DNA of 64,000 nucleotides from Bugula neritina (Eukaryota > Bryozoa > Gymnolaemata > Cheilostomatida > Bugulidae). Position 1 is the stretch's first letter. Every line of letters begins with the position of its first letter. The notes below the pieces were generated by a model. That model saw nothing but the letters and a program-made list of their open reading frames with translations, made no database searches and had not been told where the DNA came from. The stretch is from positions 22,142,495 to 22,206,494 of the forward strand of contig OZ037765.1 in the NCBI GenBank assembly GCA_964035545.1, given 5' to 3'. This document shows, piece by piece, positions 1 through 11,943 of the stretch. The position numbers and the translations under genes were made by a program.

Positions 1-40
1 GGCCACATCCGGCCCTGGGGCCGCCTGTTGGACAGCTCTG
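1..40. mobile_element. Terminal fragment of a hAT-type DNA transposon (Charlie-like)
   Basis: The first 40 bases are GC-rich, unlike everything around them. Read on the minus strand from base 40 they begin CAGAGCTGTCCAAC and continue into GGCC-rich sequence, which is the layout of hAT/Charlie-type terminal inverted repeats (family knowledge). The element would end at base 40 and the next 8 bases (41-48, CACTATAC) would be the target-site duplication. The rest of the element lies left of the window, so neither the duplication nor a transposase can be confirmed. Confidence 0.55.
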
Positions 41-48
41 CACTATAC

Positions 49-1199
49 AGATAGAATTTTTAAAAAGTTTTAGAAAAGAGTTACTATAGCTAAAACTGAA
101 GAAAATATTTAGCATGCATTTATCTTACATCATACATATTACATGTAAAATTGAAAATACATTTTAGTCCCCACAGGCAGCAGCACTTATAGAAATGCTA
201 CAAAACTTTTGAAGTACTAAACTCTAAAATAATAATCTTTACATTGACGGTATACCTATCCATTATTATGGTATAAATGCTGCATATACTTTATTGGACT
301 TTGAAAAACTGATTAAATGACAAAAAAACCATGCTACAGCTTTATGCAAGAAGTATTTTTGATATAAGGTGTACAGCATTTCATACAAACTAATATTATA
401 TGTTAAAACTAAACTTCTATAAAATGTTAGACATAGAAACTCCCTCTAGTTAATTGAACTTTTTCCTAGTCTGAGAAAACATCTGAAGCAATAGGTATGG
501 CCACTTAAGAAGCTGGTTTATTACTAATAGCTATAGTAAATATTAATCCTAGTATAAGCATTAAAATATTAACACTGAGGATGCAGTTGTTAATATTAAT
601 AGGATGTTAATAGGGTAGATAATAGGATGGCTTAAGTCTTTCTTTTGTTAATGATAGACACAGCTTGATTAGTAAAATATGATTAATATCATAGTGATAA
701 TGAGAAAGAAAAAGAAAAGCACTCTGGATAAAAAACTAGTTAACTAGTTACTTAGATGTAAAAATTTAAAATGAACCTCAGCCGCCCACACTTATTTATA
801 AACTAAGAGTAAATGAAGTGCGCAGACAAAGTTCAAGTTGAAACATTTTAGATTCAGTCTTTCAATAATTAATTTTCATCAATGTTCAGCAACAAAGTTA
901 ATATATTCATTATGATTAACTACATCAACCAATTTGACCAAAAAAGCAGTCCCCACCCCAAACATTTACACATCACAATAATAAATAAGCATGCGGCAAA
1001 ATTAAATGTGCAAGTTACTTGTGAGCAGTACTGTATGGCTCATACATCATGACTAAATAATAAAAAAATTAGATATCAAAAACTATGTCTTCGTTAATTT
1101 ATGTTGATATATACGGAACGACCTATCAGCTGTGTAAAAACGGCTTGAAAAAGAGGGTACAAAGCGACTTGTGTACGAAATGACCTGCAACCGTACTAC
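49..1199. other. Non-coding AT-rich stretch, nothing recognised
   Basis: No open frame with family similarity, RNA gene or ordered repeat was seen. It may be an intron or flank of a gene outside the window. Confidence 0.5.
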
Positions 1200-1499
1200 T
1201 CAAGTCTCAAACCCAAACTGAAATTGACTAAAAATAAAAGTAAATCTAACTTTAAGTCTAAGAGTTAGACTTAGTCAGTTTGAATTAATATTATAATCTG
1301 AGCGAGACTTAGTGTTACTACGATTCACAGTCTAAGTGGTAGTGTTAGTGCTACTCACTACTTAGTGTTGGCCGTTGGCATTAGTGTTAAGTGTTCCTGT
1401 TAGGCCTGCAAATGCCAAATCGAAGGCAAAGCTCAAACTCAAACTGTGCAAAATGAAAGTGAAATTATTGATAAAATTAAATTTTAATCATTATTCAGC

Positions 1500-1733
1500 A
1501 CATGCCGATAGTGATACACATACTGATACTCATACTGATAGTGATAGTCATAGTGATAGTCATAGTGATAGTCATAGAGTGATATTCATACTCATAGTGA
1601 TAGTGATAGAGTCATACTGATAGTGATACTGATACTCATAGTCATAGTGATAGTCATACTGATACTGATAGTGATACTCACAGTCACAGTGATACTGATA
1701 GTGATACTGATAGTGATACTGATATTCATAAAA
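1500..1733. repeat. Degenerate hexamer-based minisatellite
   Basis: About 230 bp consist almost wholly of trinucleotides GAT or CAT alternating with AGT or ACT, giving hexamers such as GATAGT, GATACT, CATAGT and CATACT in variable order. Read on the plus strand it gives an Asp/Ser/His/Thr run, but the open frame is an artefact of the repeat and has no other coding signs. More degenerate, similar-looking sequence (TTAGTGTT, CTAAGT and related words) lies just upstream at about 1250-1400. Confidence 0.8.
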
Positions 1734-2647
1734 TGGTAAAGGTTGTAGTATTAGCGTATGTTCAATAGTCCATTACCACAGGATCAAGTACACTCATAGT
1801 TCATACTCTGAAAGCCAAAAGAATATCTTGGCAAACGATAACGACAATAAACAATAAAACAAGCATTAAATTTTATAATAATATGTCCAAAAGTAATGAT
1901 GAAGGATGTTATTACTATGTATTGCCGCAGTAGAGCAACAAGCATTCTTGCTGACAAAAATTGTGTATAAAAAATATTCAATATTTTATAACCAAAAATA
2001 TGGTAACTATTTGTTTTTAAAACATTTTAAAATTTTTGAACAGTTCTTCTTTTGATTATTACATATAACTTTCGAAGTAGAGTCTAGCGACAGAGAATTC
2101 TTCAGTATTCCGGATGTTGAGGTGGGAACCTAAGTTTCATTTACAATTACAATAATTATTAGGTTTTTTACATTAGTTGTAACGACAGCTAACATTTTTT
2201 GCTGTTCATAACAGTTCGACAGCACAAAACTTGAAGTTGATGTGATTTTTTTAATTTGCAGCTTCATTTTGATTTGCGAAAATTCAGCATAAACTTCAGT
2301 TGAAGTTAGCAGTGGTTTTCAGTTTCACAATCACTTTCAGTTTCAGATTTAATTTTATAATTTGAATTAATTATTAAATTTAATTACTTTTAATAATTAT
2401 TAATTTAATTTTATGCAATTGATATTGGTACTGGTATTTCATTCAACTTTTATGAAAAAATTGAATGTAGCCATAGGTTAACTTTTAAGGTTTGCCTCGG
2501 TTTCTGCTTGAATTTCAACTTCAAGCGTAATTCAAATTCAAATTGGTACCAACAAGTCAAATGTGAGTCGGCGAGCTGACACTCACAGTCGGTGTCACTG
2601 TCAACAAGGGCAGGTGACATTTTACGACCTAGTTTTTTGTGCATAGC
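1734..2647. other. Upstream region of the TBC1D22-type gene
   Basis: This stretch should contain the promoter and 5' UTR of the gene starting at 2648. No TATA box or other defined element could be assigned. It contains AT-rich inverted sequence at about 2340-2415 and short GAA/TTC-rich words at 2440-2560. A minus-strand open frame here is a chance shadow. Confidence 0.4.
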
Positions 2648-5119
2648 ATGTCCCAGGACACTGACGGCAACATTGTCAATGGTAGAGTCAAAGTGATACA
2701 CAGATCAACTGCAAACAATTCACCTAATAAACTTAAGAAAGATTGTGTTTCTAACGATTTAGGCATTGATAATTTAACTCTTAATCTTAATAAAAGGGAC
2801 ACTGATAAAATATTGAACCTCGCTGCTGCTATAAGTGTAGACATATCACGGTCCATCACGGCCACCTCGTCTAACAGTACTGTTGCTTGTTCTAAGTCGA
2901 CTATTACACCTACCAGCGATAGCTATTTGCATACTAACTCTAGGCATAGGCAAAAACCTGAAGCTGAGCTTTTTGGTTTGGGAAATAGTAGTGTTTGGAA
3001 GCCCAATGCAAAGTCTTTCCCAGGGAGGTTTGTATAAAACTAAACTTAGTATATGTGTGAATGCTTAGAGTTAGCCAGAGTGCAAAATTTTAACTATAAC
3101 AGTTGTGGGCTACTGTTTCTGCTAATGTCCTGTTAGATGTTTGATTTTCATTTTTATTTATAATAGTCATTACCAGTGTTTATAGTTCACCACCAAATAG
3201 TGTTAGGTGTGAAAATAGAGCATAAAATATAATTTATTGCTAGTAATCTCTTGCATTGTTAGCATTTTATTATACGACTGTTCTACCATCACATGAAATT
3301 ATTAGCAGTAGAGTGTTTTAATTGATCTTTCTTCTGACACCTTTTCTTTCTGTATACCTATGTGTGAGCTGTGAGCTTCAACTAATTTTGTACTCTTGTT
3401 TAGTAGGCTACTAGAAAACATACAAAGCTATGCACTTGCGTGGTTATTCATATTGTGCTGTTTTTTCCCCGTTTTTGTGGAAGTGTTTAATGCCTGGTTC
3501 ACACTACAGCTAAAAGTGAATGTTAGTTGCTGCCATTGAGCTATATGCCCACAACCTATTCCATCGCAGCTATTTGGTTCTGCAGAAGCTGGCATTGCTA
3601 TGCAGCGTTATCAATGATACTAACCAGCATCAATCCTCGGCCCAAAAGCAGTTACTTTTAGCTGTAGTGTGAAGGCAATAAAATTCGCCATGGGTGCAGA
3701 AGTTGGAGATTGTACATTCCTTATTTAACAAAATATTTTTTGTATTATGTATATATGCATATATTGAATACAAAAAGTCGGCTGCTTGACATGAATGATT
3801 ATATTGTCCATGGGGCTAGTTGTTGTAGCTGAATGCTGCTGTCTCAAAAGTATCACAAAATACAGGTCACATGTCAATTATTAAGTCATCATAGCATGAT
3901 GTGAACTAAACTGTTACTAAAATCGCTATTCTAATAGTTACTTTGAATAAATTAGGTGTTATCATGGTTTTAAATGTTTTTCTCATCAATTTTAAATGTT
4001 AAAAATTGTATCGGTAGTACAAAAAGCAAGAGTCAGTGCTGCAGCTCTGATGTTATTAAGAAGATGCTGTATGATTTTCAATTGTGTGGGCTGTGACTAT
4101 GCTTCCCTTATGAGAGTTGAAAACTTGAAAGACTTGTGATATGAAAACTTGCCTACAGTCAAAAATTTCACTGCTACATAGATTGTGGGGTTGTCATCAT
4201 TAATCACCTGTCTTTGCAGTTCACCTGGAAGCAAGATGCAAAATCTAACATACTGTTGCATACTTCATTTCATATGCTCTATACCACTACTAACGTGAAT
4301 GTTGTTTCAATGTGCTGTACTTAGAAAATACTTTTTCTAAGCAGTTGAAATACTTTTTTTAGCAATTTTAATTTGGGTTGTATATGGTTAGTCTGAGTAT
4401 TTCACATTTCTATCTGATGTTAAATGAAACTTCCAAATGTGTTCACCAAGCCTTTAACCACAACCCTTTAACAGTGATCAGTTAATAGTGAATAGATAGT
4501 AATATTTTATTGTTGTCTCTTTATATTCCAGGGTCCTAAGAGTTGCTCCTACCATTATACCATCAATTGATAGTGAAGAGCCGGAATCACTCCATAATCT
4601 CTCACAAGAGTAAGTGAAAAGCAGTTTTTCTTTGGTCTGTGAAATTATAAGCTGTAACATTGTTGCAGTCTGAGTTGCAATGTTAAATAACTTGTAAAAG
4701 CAACACAAGTTTTATTGAAGATGCTTGTTTGCACATGATTGTAGTGATGTTTTAATCATTCATTGTATCGTTTATATAAGCTTTTTATAGGTCTCAATAC
4801 ATTTTAGTAAAATTTGTAAAGGTGTTTTATGATTTTAAATGACTCTTCATTAACCTAGTTATACTTGTAGTATGTCTAAGACACCAAAGAAGTCTGGGAA
4901 GAGTCCTGGCATGTTCCATGATAAGTCTTCATTCCAGCAGTATGAGGAGAGCACTCTGGATGCCTGGGATGATGGCGATGATGATTTGTTAGTTCGTCTT
5001 AAACTGGATGAAGATTATATCAAGTCCACAGCGACTAACATCATTGATCATCATAGTATGTCTACAGCCAAAAATGGTTCTGCAGATGTATCTACTGGTA
5101 AAGGTTGGTTGTTTGTATG

Positions 5120-5186
<67 letters not shown>

Positions 5187-8100
5187 TGTAGCTCTATAAA
5201 AAAAAGCCACTGTATATACTGAGAGTAAGTATACAGTTTGATGATTGGTTTCAAAATGCAAATTTGGTTGGTATAAAGGAAGTAGATGTAAAAAATATTT
5301 GGTTTCTAGTGAATATATTTGCATAGTTCAAAACATGCAAAGACGTGTATATTTTTCTCACTGGAGAATTGGGCACACTTTGGTATTCTTTCACAATAAA
5401 GCCTTCCCATGAAAATTACATGTGATTTTAGAAACCCTCTAAATGCATACTGGTCAAAACAAACTTCAATTATGGTGTTGTCTCCTTTGAGTAATTATTG
5501 AAGTCAAGTGCAATGCCTAAGACCTTATTACTAAAGAGATATGATTTTGTGTACTCATCAGTTTGAACTCCCTAAACATTCAGTCATTTAATTACTTTGA
5601 GCTTTATATGTCACCAACAGCGTCTATAGCAGAAAACCAAGCTACGGGAGAGCCAAGCCCCTCGGTACGAAGACATCAAAGTAACGGTGTTCCTAGTATT
5701 AAGAGATCAATGTCGGCTGCTCAATCTAGCAGAGAACTTGCAAAGCAAAAGAAATTTGAGGCATTAATTTTGGCACCTTCCAAGAATGGTTTAGGTAAAT
5801 TTTAATATTAACAATTTTTTTGTACTTTCTTGTATCTTTTATCACTATTAATTCTTATTTTTATATTTACATATATTGTAGTTAAATTAATTCTTTATGG
5901 TAATATCAGGTTTTTAGTTTATTTTTGTGGTTCCTTTTATTTTTATTCGTTTTGCAGAAGATCTAAGAACTATGAGTTGGCCTGGAATACCAGCTAGCTG
6001 TCGACCAATCACGTGGAAGATTTTATCAGTAAGTGTCAGCAATTGCATTTTTAGTTTACTCAGTAACCATTTAGTTTGTATCCTTGAAATCTTTTAATTG
6101 AAGTATTTTTATGAGTCGTTGTCCTTGTTTTCTAAACATGGTTAAACGTCATGCATTATAGGGCTTCAAAAGCTACTTCTGGTAATTTATTGTTTTAAGA
6201 TTTTATTTATGTTCTAAGACGTAGCTGTTTATTGTTTTTATAATTTATTTAAAGTACTAGTTGGAAATGTTTAGGAAAAATCAGTATGAATGCATATAAA
6301 GGCGAGAAAAATAGTTAATATAGGCGAAAAGTGTAACGTAACCGTTGGTAACAAATAGTCAAAGATTTTACAGTACTGTAATACTTTTTGTTACAATTAC
6401 TGACTATAATAGAGTAACAGTTGAAATTAATCCTGTGTAATGATCCCAACATTAACTCTACTTAAGCTAAAGAAGGGTTCTACAATCATTCAAATATGCA
6501 GATATTTTCTAAGGTCAATTTTTCACTAATAACTTTCAATCAGGTTGTATTGATAGTATTTATCCGCACACTCTAAACGAATATATGTTATATGATAAAT
6601 ATGTGGTATAAACTTGATGCATTGGCAGGTGAATGTCTGCAATAACCTCAATATTTCTTAGACAATTTTTAACTAAGAGGGAGAACATAACTCTTAAAGT
6701 TAAGCAGACATGTCGGAAGCACACTGAAACTTTATTAACAAGTAGCTAGCTGGTAAATATTGCTAATAAAGGCATAAGCACACCATCAATCATGCTAATA
6801 ATTATAATCTTGTTATTCTAAAGGGTTACTTACCAGTGGCTCCAGATCGGAGAGAGTCAATTCTAGAAAGAAAGAGAAAGGAGTATTTTGGATTTTTAGA
6901 CCAATACTTTGGCACAAGGCACGAAGATCAGTATCAGCATATATTCCGTCAGATTCATATAGACGTCCCAAGGATGAATCCACTAATACCATTGTTTCAA
7001 ACTAAGCTAGTGCAAGAGGTGAATTGCTATTCTTTAATATCGGTTCTTAACTTTTTGTTTTTATTTTCTGATGGCAGCTACGCGAATGATCGTTGAAAGA
7101 TTCATCAACAACATCATTTTGAAAGGTCTGAGGTGGAAGTTTTATGTTTTTCAAAGATCTAGTATAGCTATCCTGTTTAGTTTAAGTATTTCAGTATTAA
7201 TCAAAGTTATACCCATTACAAAAAGTGCTGACCAAAAAGGCACTAATAAGGTATTATTCAGTCTACTTTAATAATGTGTTTCTCCTGCATCTATATAGTA
7301 CATATAACTATGGTAGTAGTGAGTAAGCTTTACACAAACTCAAAACACAAATGATGATTTCTTTTATCCATTCAGGTATTCTATTTTCGTTCAACAGAAA
7401 ATTAAAATTTAATTTTCATAATAATGTGAAACCAAATTTAATATAGTAATATTTTTTCTATAGTATCATGTAATGTAGACTGCAATTTATAGACACTGAA
7501 TTATTTCAATTTGACCTTGTAGATCTTTGAGCGAATACTGTACATATGGGCTATAAGACACCCTGCCAGTGGTTATGTGCAGGGTATTAATGATCTCGTT
7601 ACTCCATTTTTTGTTGTCTTCCTTACAGAATTCCTAGATGCAGGTAAGCAACCCTTATAGCCTTTGTTCTTCTTACATTGGATTTGTGTCATCTTGATGC
7701 CTCAATAGTTTTAGTATACAGCTAGAATTTACATACAGGTAGTTCCCAGCTATTAAAGTGGATAATTGATTACCTTAGCTTAGTAAGTTGAAGATTTCTA
7801 CTAACAATGAAGTTCCTATATATACTTCCAATATAATCTCTATAACTTTCATCTCATTTACATCTGAATTTGTTGTTAGAGTTGGCTAATTCTAGCCAAT
7901 GGTCTTTAAAATCATGGTTTTGCAAATCTTATAGCCTCATCATGGTTTTTATATGTTTTTTTTCAAGTCACTGCTAGGTTTCATTAGGTCTCCTGGTTCC
8001 TTTGCCAGCATGTCCCTGTTCCTTCTCATGGCAGCTCACATATTTTTGTCTTTTTCTTCTCAAATTTATATCAATGGATGTTTCTCTCACTTTTTCGGAC

Positions 8101-11100
8101 TTTTGCCCTGTGTGTGGTTCAGTTAAGGGTTTCCTCTTATTCATCTCAACATCCTAATTTTAATTGTAATTTCTATATTTCTACTCTCTTTACAATCTGA
8201 CTTTTGTCACTTTGTTGGTTCGAAGACATGGACTTTCACTCAGCTCAAGTCCGTTATTTCTGGTTTGCTGTTTAATGTTGGAAGTCTTTGCTTTATTTCA
8301 CAGGCATGCAATTCCTTCATGTATTGTAGTTTGTATTTTGATTTTTTTTTGATGTTGCCATTTTTACTTATTTTTCCATTAGTGCCATTATTACCAGACA
8401 CCAAAGCACATTCATTAGTCAGTTCAGGCTTGGGGTACTTCTATCACCATAACATAGTTATGAGTTTTGACTTATTCTCAGAAATGTGGTGATAACCTTG
8501 TAGATGTTGAGTGTGGAGAAGTGGACATTACAGTTCTAAGCAAAGAGGAGCTGGACATGATAGAGGCAGACAGCTACTGGTGCATGTCTAAACTACTGGA
8601 CGGCATACAAGATAATTACACATTTGCTCAACCTGGCATCCAAATGAAAGTGTCTGCACTCAAGGAGCTCACTCAGCGAATTGATTGTAAGTAACTTGCT
8701 TCAAACTAGTCTACTGCTACTACTACTACTGCTACTACTACTACTACTACTGCTACTGCTGCTGCTGCTACTGCTGCTACTACCACCACCACCACCACCA
8801 CCACCACCACCACCACCGCTTCTACTGGTTTAGTAAAATCATTAAATCAACTTGTAGACATTATATAATATGGCAAGCACAATGGAGGCTAAAAAAACTT
8901 TTTGCAAGGTTCTATAGCAACCTAATGGGTCTTCTGGTATTTTTTAGTCAATTACTAATATTGCCTCTGATATTGATTGAAATTTCTGAAACAGAAATGT
9001 GTGATTTAAAAATAAAAAGGATATTTCTCATTGTGATTTTTAAATTTAATAGGTGTTCTTTTTAAATGTGGTTGGAAAATTTATGCATTGCAAGAAATTC
9101 TAAAATCAAATTGTTTCTACACTTTGATAATTTGCTTCTCATCTATAAAATAAATTGACATTCTAGCAGTGACTAGCTGAATTCTAATCACTTTAGTATC
9201 TTGTTCTCTTGTAGCCCATCTGCACACTCATATTGAAAATCAAGGCATTGAGTTCTTACAGTTTTCCTTCAGATGGATGAACAACCTGTTGATGAGGGAG
9301 TTACCGTTGAGATGTACTATAAGGCTGTGGGATACCTACCTTGTGAGTATCAGTTATTGCTAAACTTTAATGTTGTTACATCTGCTAGGACATGCAGGGT
9401 TTACGTCAAATTAAATATAATGGAGCTGTAATTTAAGCTATTTATTAAAATGTATAAAAGCTGATTGTATCACTCCTTTATGGGTTTGAACATAAAGTAC
9501 TACAAATCCCAAATTATTTTCATCCAAGTGTACATTTCGAAAATAGTAGCTTTTTATCTCCTTAAACACAAATATGTTGTAATGTCTACATAGCTTAGTG
9601 ACTAGATTAGATTAGAGGCTGAAGGCTTTATGAAAAATGTTTAAAACTTTGATGGGCCAATTTTCTACCTGCTGAAATAAAGCAGTTGAACTAAATTACA
9701 TTGGTTAGTAAAAATTAGTTAGGACGTAACTGCTAGCAGACCGACTATATATTTATGCTCATAATGCATGCCATGATCATTTGATTCTAGAGCAATGAAT
9801 TGTCTTACATGAAATAGTTATACACAAACATTGTGGAGTAGGGGTAAGGGGGGGCACAATGGGCCGATTTTTGAGTTTTTTGCTCTCATTCGTCTGTTTT
9901 TCAAGTTACTAGTTCAATAATCTCTAGTCTAAATGTTGCATCTGTTGTCTATTACAGGTATCAGTTTGTTGTTTCTATCTCTCTCACAACTTTCAGAATA
10001 AGGAAATTTTCATGGCGAAAAAATCGCCCTTTGTGCCCAGTACCGGGTACAATGGGCCGCTGGGTGGGACACAACAAATATATTGAAAATTTGTTGATTT
10101 AGTTGCATCTGATCTTAATTTAATTAATATACACACATAAATCAAAATACTCTTTCAGATCTACAGGAAAAATCATGTTTTAGCTATACAGTTTGTACCA
10201 ATACAGGTAACAAGGGGAGGCAAAATCAAATGCACATCACTCATTTCTACGGTACCATTTTCATTACTGTTTAGAGATAAAAATGTTTTTTCTATTTCCA
10301 CTTTACAGGAACTTTCATCAGAAAAAACTTTAGTTACATGTATTACAAAATTCCGAGTGGACTTTTTTCTATGAATTGTAGCTAAGGCGCATGGCTGAGG
10401 TTTGTGACTGGAATGCGGAAGGGGAGGGGGGAGGAAATGTGCAAATCAGAATTTATTTTAGTCAAATACATGTATAATCCCTCAATGGTATAATGTATAA
10501 TAAATATCACGACTATCCATTAGTAGCAACAGCAGAGTGTTTTGTATGATGCATAAAATGGCAAAGCCATAACCCACCAAATGTATATAGGCCTATTAGG
10601 GGAGCTTCACCTTGCAGTCTGGTACTCTTACAATGATGTCTTTAATATTTTACAAAAAGGTCAGAAATGGCTATATCTATAGATTTTATTAACATTTCAT
10701 CTAACTCTTTGGGCAAACAAACTTATAAAAGTGATCAGGGTGCAAGGATCAGGTGGCCCATTGTGCCCCATGTGGCCAAGTTGAAAAAAAATGTGGCTCA
10801 AGGAAAATTTATTTTAGATTCTGCTGTTATACTAGTTAAGCAATGTAGAGACAAGCAATGGCAACAATATCACTAAAATCTAGGCCTGTTACCTTTGAAT
10901 GTAAAAAGTTATAAAGCTTTAACTACATCTTAAAAAATTGACAAACCGTAGGTAAAAACAGTTTTTGACTCGCCTCTTCAACATGTATGCTTCCGCTACA
11001 ATGGCTGAAAAATTATTCCAATACCTTTTTATTAAAAAAAATCACAACTCTAAGTCAATAAGTTCTCTCACAGTTTGACCGGCTTTTTGTACCCCTATGA

Positions 11101-11513
11101 CCGTTGTGCCCCCCCCCCCCTACCCCTATAGTATGCTGTATACACTATAGTCTATACAGTGTGTAATGTGTCTGTGTTTTAGGCTGAACCAGAAGGATTT
11201 GCTGATTACCACCTCTACGTCTGTGCTGCTTTCCTAACCAAGTTTTCTAAGCAGCTAAAAAATGAACATGACTTCCAGGTAATGAAAATTGCTTTTTGTT
11301 TCAACGTTTTTTTGGTTTGTATTTTCCAAGCATTGCTTCTGCATTGGTGTTCTATAAGCCATGTCTGTTTGTCTGTTGTAGGGACTGATGACTATGCTAC
11401 AGAATCTGCCCACCAAGAACTGGGGAGATGAAGATATTGGAGAGCTGACAGCCGAGGCCTACAGACTCAAGTATACTTTCTCCGGAGCTCCTCAGCATCT
11501 GAAAAACTCTTGA
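2648..11513 (+). CDS. TBC1D22: TBC1 domain family member 22 (Rab GTPase-activating protein), complete, 11 exons
   Basis: Exons: 2648-3027, 4532-4609, 4871-5097, 5621-5794, 5958-6028, 6824-7018, 7523-7643, 8504-8686, 9215-9342, 11183-11278, 11382-11513. Joined length is 1785 nt (594 aa) with matching phases and GT-AG borders. The C-terminal ~290 residues follow vertebrate TBC1D22A/B nearly throughout. They include the arginine-finger motif IHIDVPR (Arg about 360), the glutamine-finger motif GYVQG (Gln about 395), and EADSYWCMSKLLDGI and FRWMNNLLMRELPLR. TBC proteins stimulate GTP hydrolysis by Rab proteins and regulate vesicle traffic; TBC1D22 has been linked to the Golgi. An upstream conserved block, STLDAWDDGDDDLL (exon 3), matches the family's SDAWD element. 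The protein is about 80-90 residues longer than human because of a Ser/Thr/Asn-rich N-terminus in exon 1. The 8504 acceptor, not the one at 8482, was chosen because only it keeps frame. The 2648 ATG is the first clear in-frame ATG of exon 1; a 5' non-coding exon cannot be excluded. Confidence 0.93.
3491..3677. mobile_element. MITE-like element in TBC1D22 intron 1
   Basis: The left end (from 3491) and the reverse complement of the right end (3651-3677) share TTCACACTACAGCTAAAAGT, giving imperfect terminal inverted repeats of about 30 bp on a 187-bp unit. There is no coding capacity. TIRs with TTCACACTA occur in PIF/Harbinger-type MITEs, but a clean 3-bp TWA duplication is not evident (left flank TTTAA, right flank ATAAA), so the superfamily is open. 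Confidence 0.6.
5124..5179. repeat. (TA)n microsatellite
   Basis: An uninterrupted TA dinucleotide tract of about 56 bp lies about 26 bp downstream of the donor of TBC1D22 exon 3. It is intronic; the apparent open frames across it are artefacts. Confidence 0.95.
8711..8818. repeat. Compound trinucleotide microsatellite (CTA/CTG)n then (CCA)n
   Basis: About 70 bp of mixed CTA and CTG triplets run directly into about 38 bp of pure CCA/ACC triplets. The tract starts about 25 bp after the donor of TBC1D22 exon 8, so it is transcribed in the intron on the gene's sense strand. Confidence 0.95.
9841..11126. mobile_element. Non-autonomous TA-flanked DNA transposon in TBC1D22 intron 9
   Basis: The element is bounded by TA at 9839-9840 and 11127-11128. 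Its ends are inverted: left GGGGTAAGGGGGGGCACAA, and the right end read in reverse GGGGTAG, a G run, then CACAACGG. The motif CACAATGGGCC, or close variants, recurs inside: direct near 9855 and 10048, and inverted near 10752 and at the right end. Repeated subterminal motifs like these are typical transposase-binding sites. A TA duplication is the hallmark of Tc1/mariner and related groups (family knowledge). No transposase is recognisable; the largest frame (69 codons from 10667) resembles nothing I know. The gene's splice sites at 9342 and 11183 lie outside it. Confidence 0.7.
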
Positions 11514-11937
11514 CATCCTGTCCGTCATTTCGTCTGGTAGCTCTGAAGTTTAGAAGACATTTTTGGCATTTAGAAAAGTGGCTGGTCTTAGATGTGCCTT
11601 TTCGTCCTGGTCATATAATGTTGATTTTCCTACTAAAATTATTAGTATTTATACATTTTAAGTGATGATAGTATTATTCACTAGACATAAATTCAGCATT
11701 TTATCAACAGTAATTAACAAATGTATGCTATAGCTGTAAATAGCTCAGCGTTTTAGTCTCTATTTTTATATTGAGTATGTTGAGAAGTAGATCAGAAATT
11801 TTGCTGGTGCTTGAAATATTGGACTATTCGAAAGTGTTATTTCATAAATTTGAAGTTCAGAACTATAATATTATTTGCTATTTATATAGTTTGTATATAA
11901 TTTAATGATGCAGCTAACTGCATGCTATTAACCAACT

Positions 11938-11943
11938 AATAAA
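11938..11943 (+). terminator. Polyadenylation signal of TBC1D22
   Basis: AATAAA lies 425 bp after the stop codon, the most likely 3' end signal on this strand before the next gene. The exact cleavage site is not known. Confidence 0.55.

Noticed and set aside
1375-1620. Asp/Ser/His repeat protein
   Set aside because: The frame is produced by the hexamer satellite; there is no conserved flank or supported splice structure.
5008-5324. Open frames of repeated Tyr-Ile at about 5100 and 50750-50990
   Set aside because: They are translations of TA microsatellites with no other coding sign.
8482-8503. CAG acceptor at 8479-8481 as the start of TBC1D22 exon 8
   Set aside because: It puts the exon out of phase with 7643 and gives an immediate stop. 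The TAG acceptor at 8503 keeps frame and matches the family alignment.
10667-10876. 69-codon frame inside the TA-flanked transposon as a transposase remnant
   Set aside because: It shows no DDE/D or helix-turn-helix features I can recognise.
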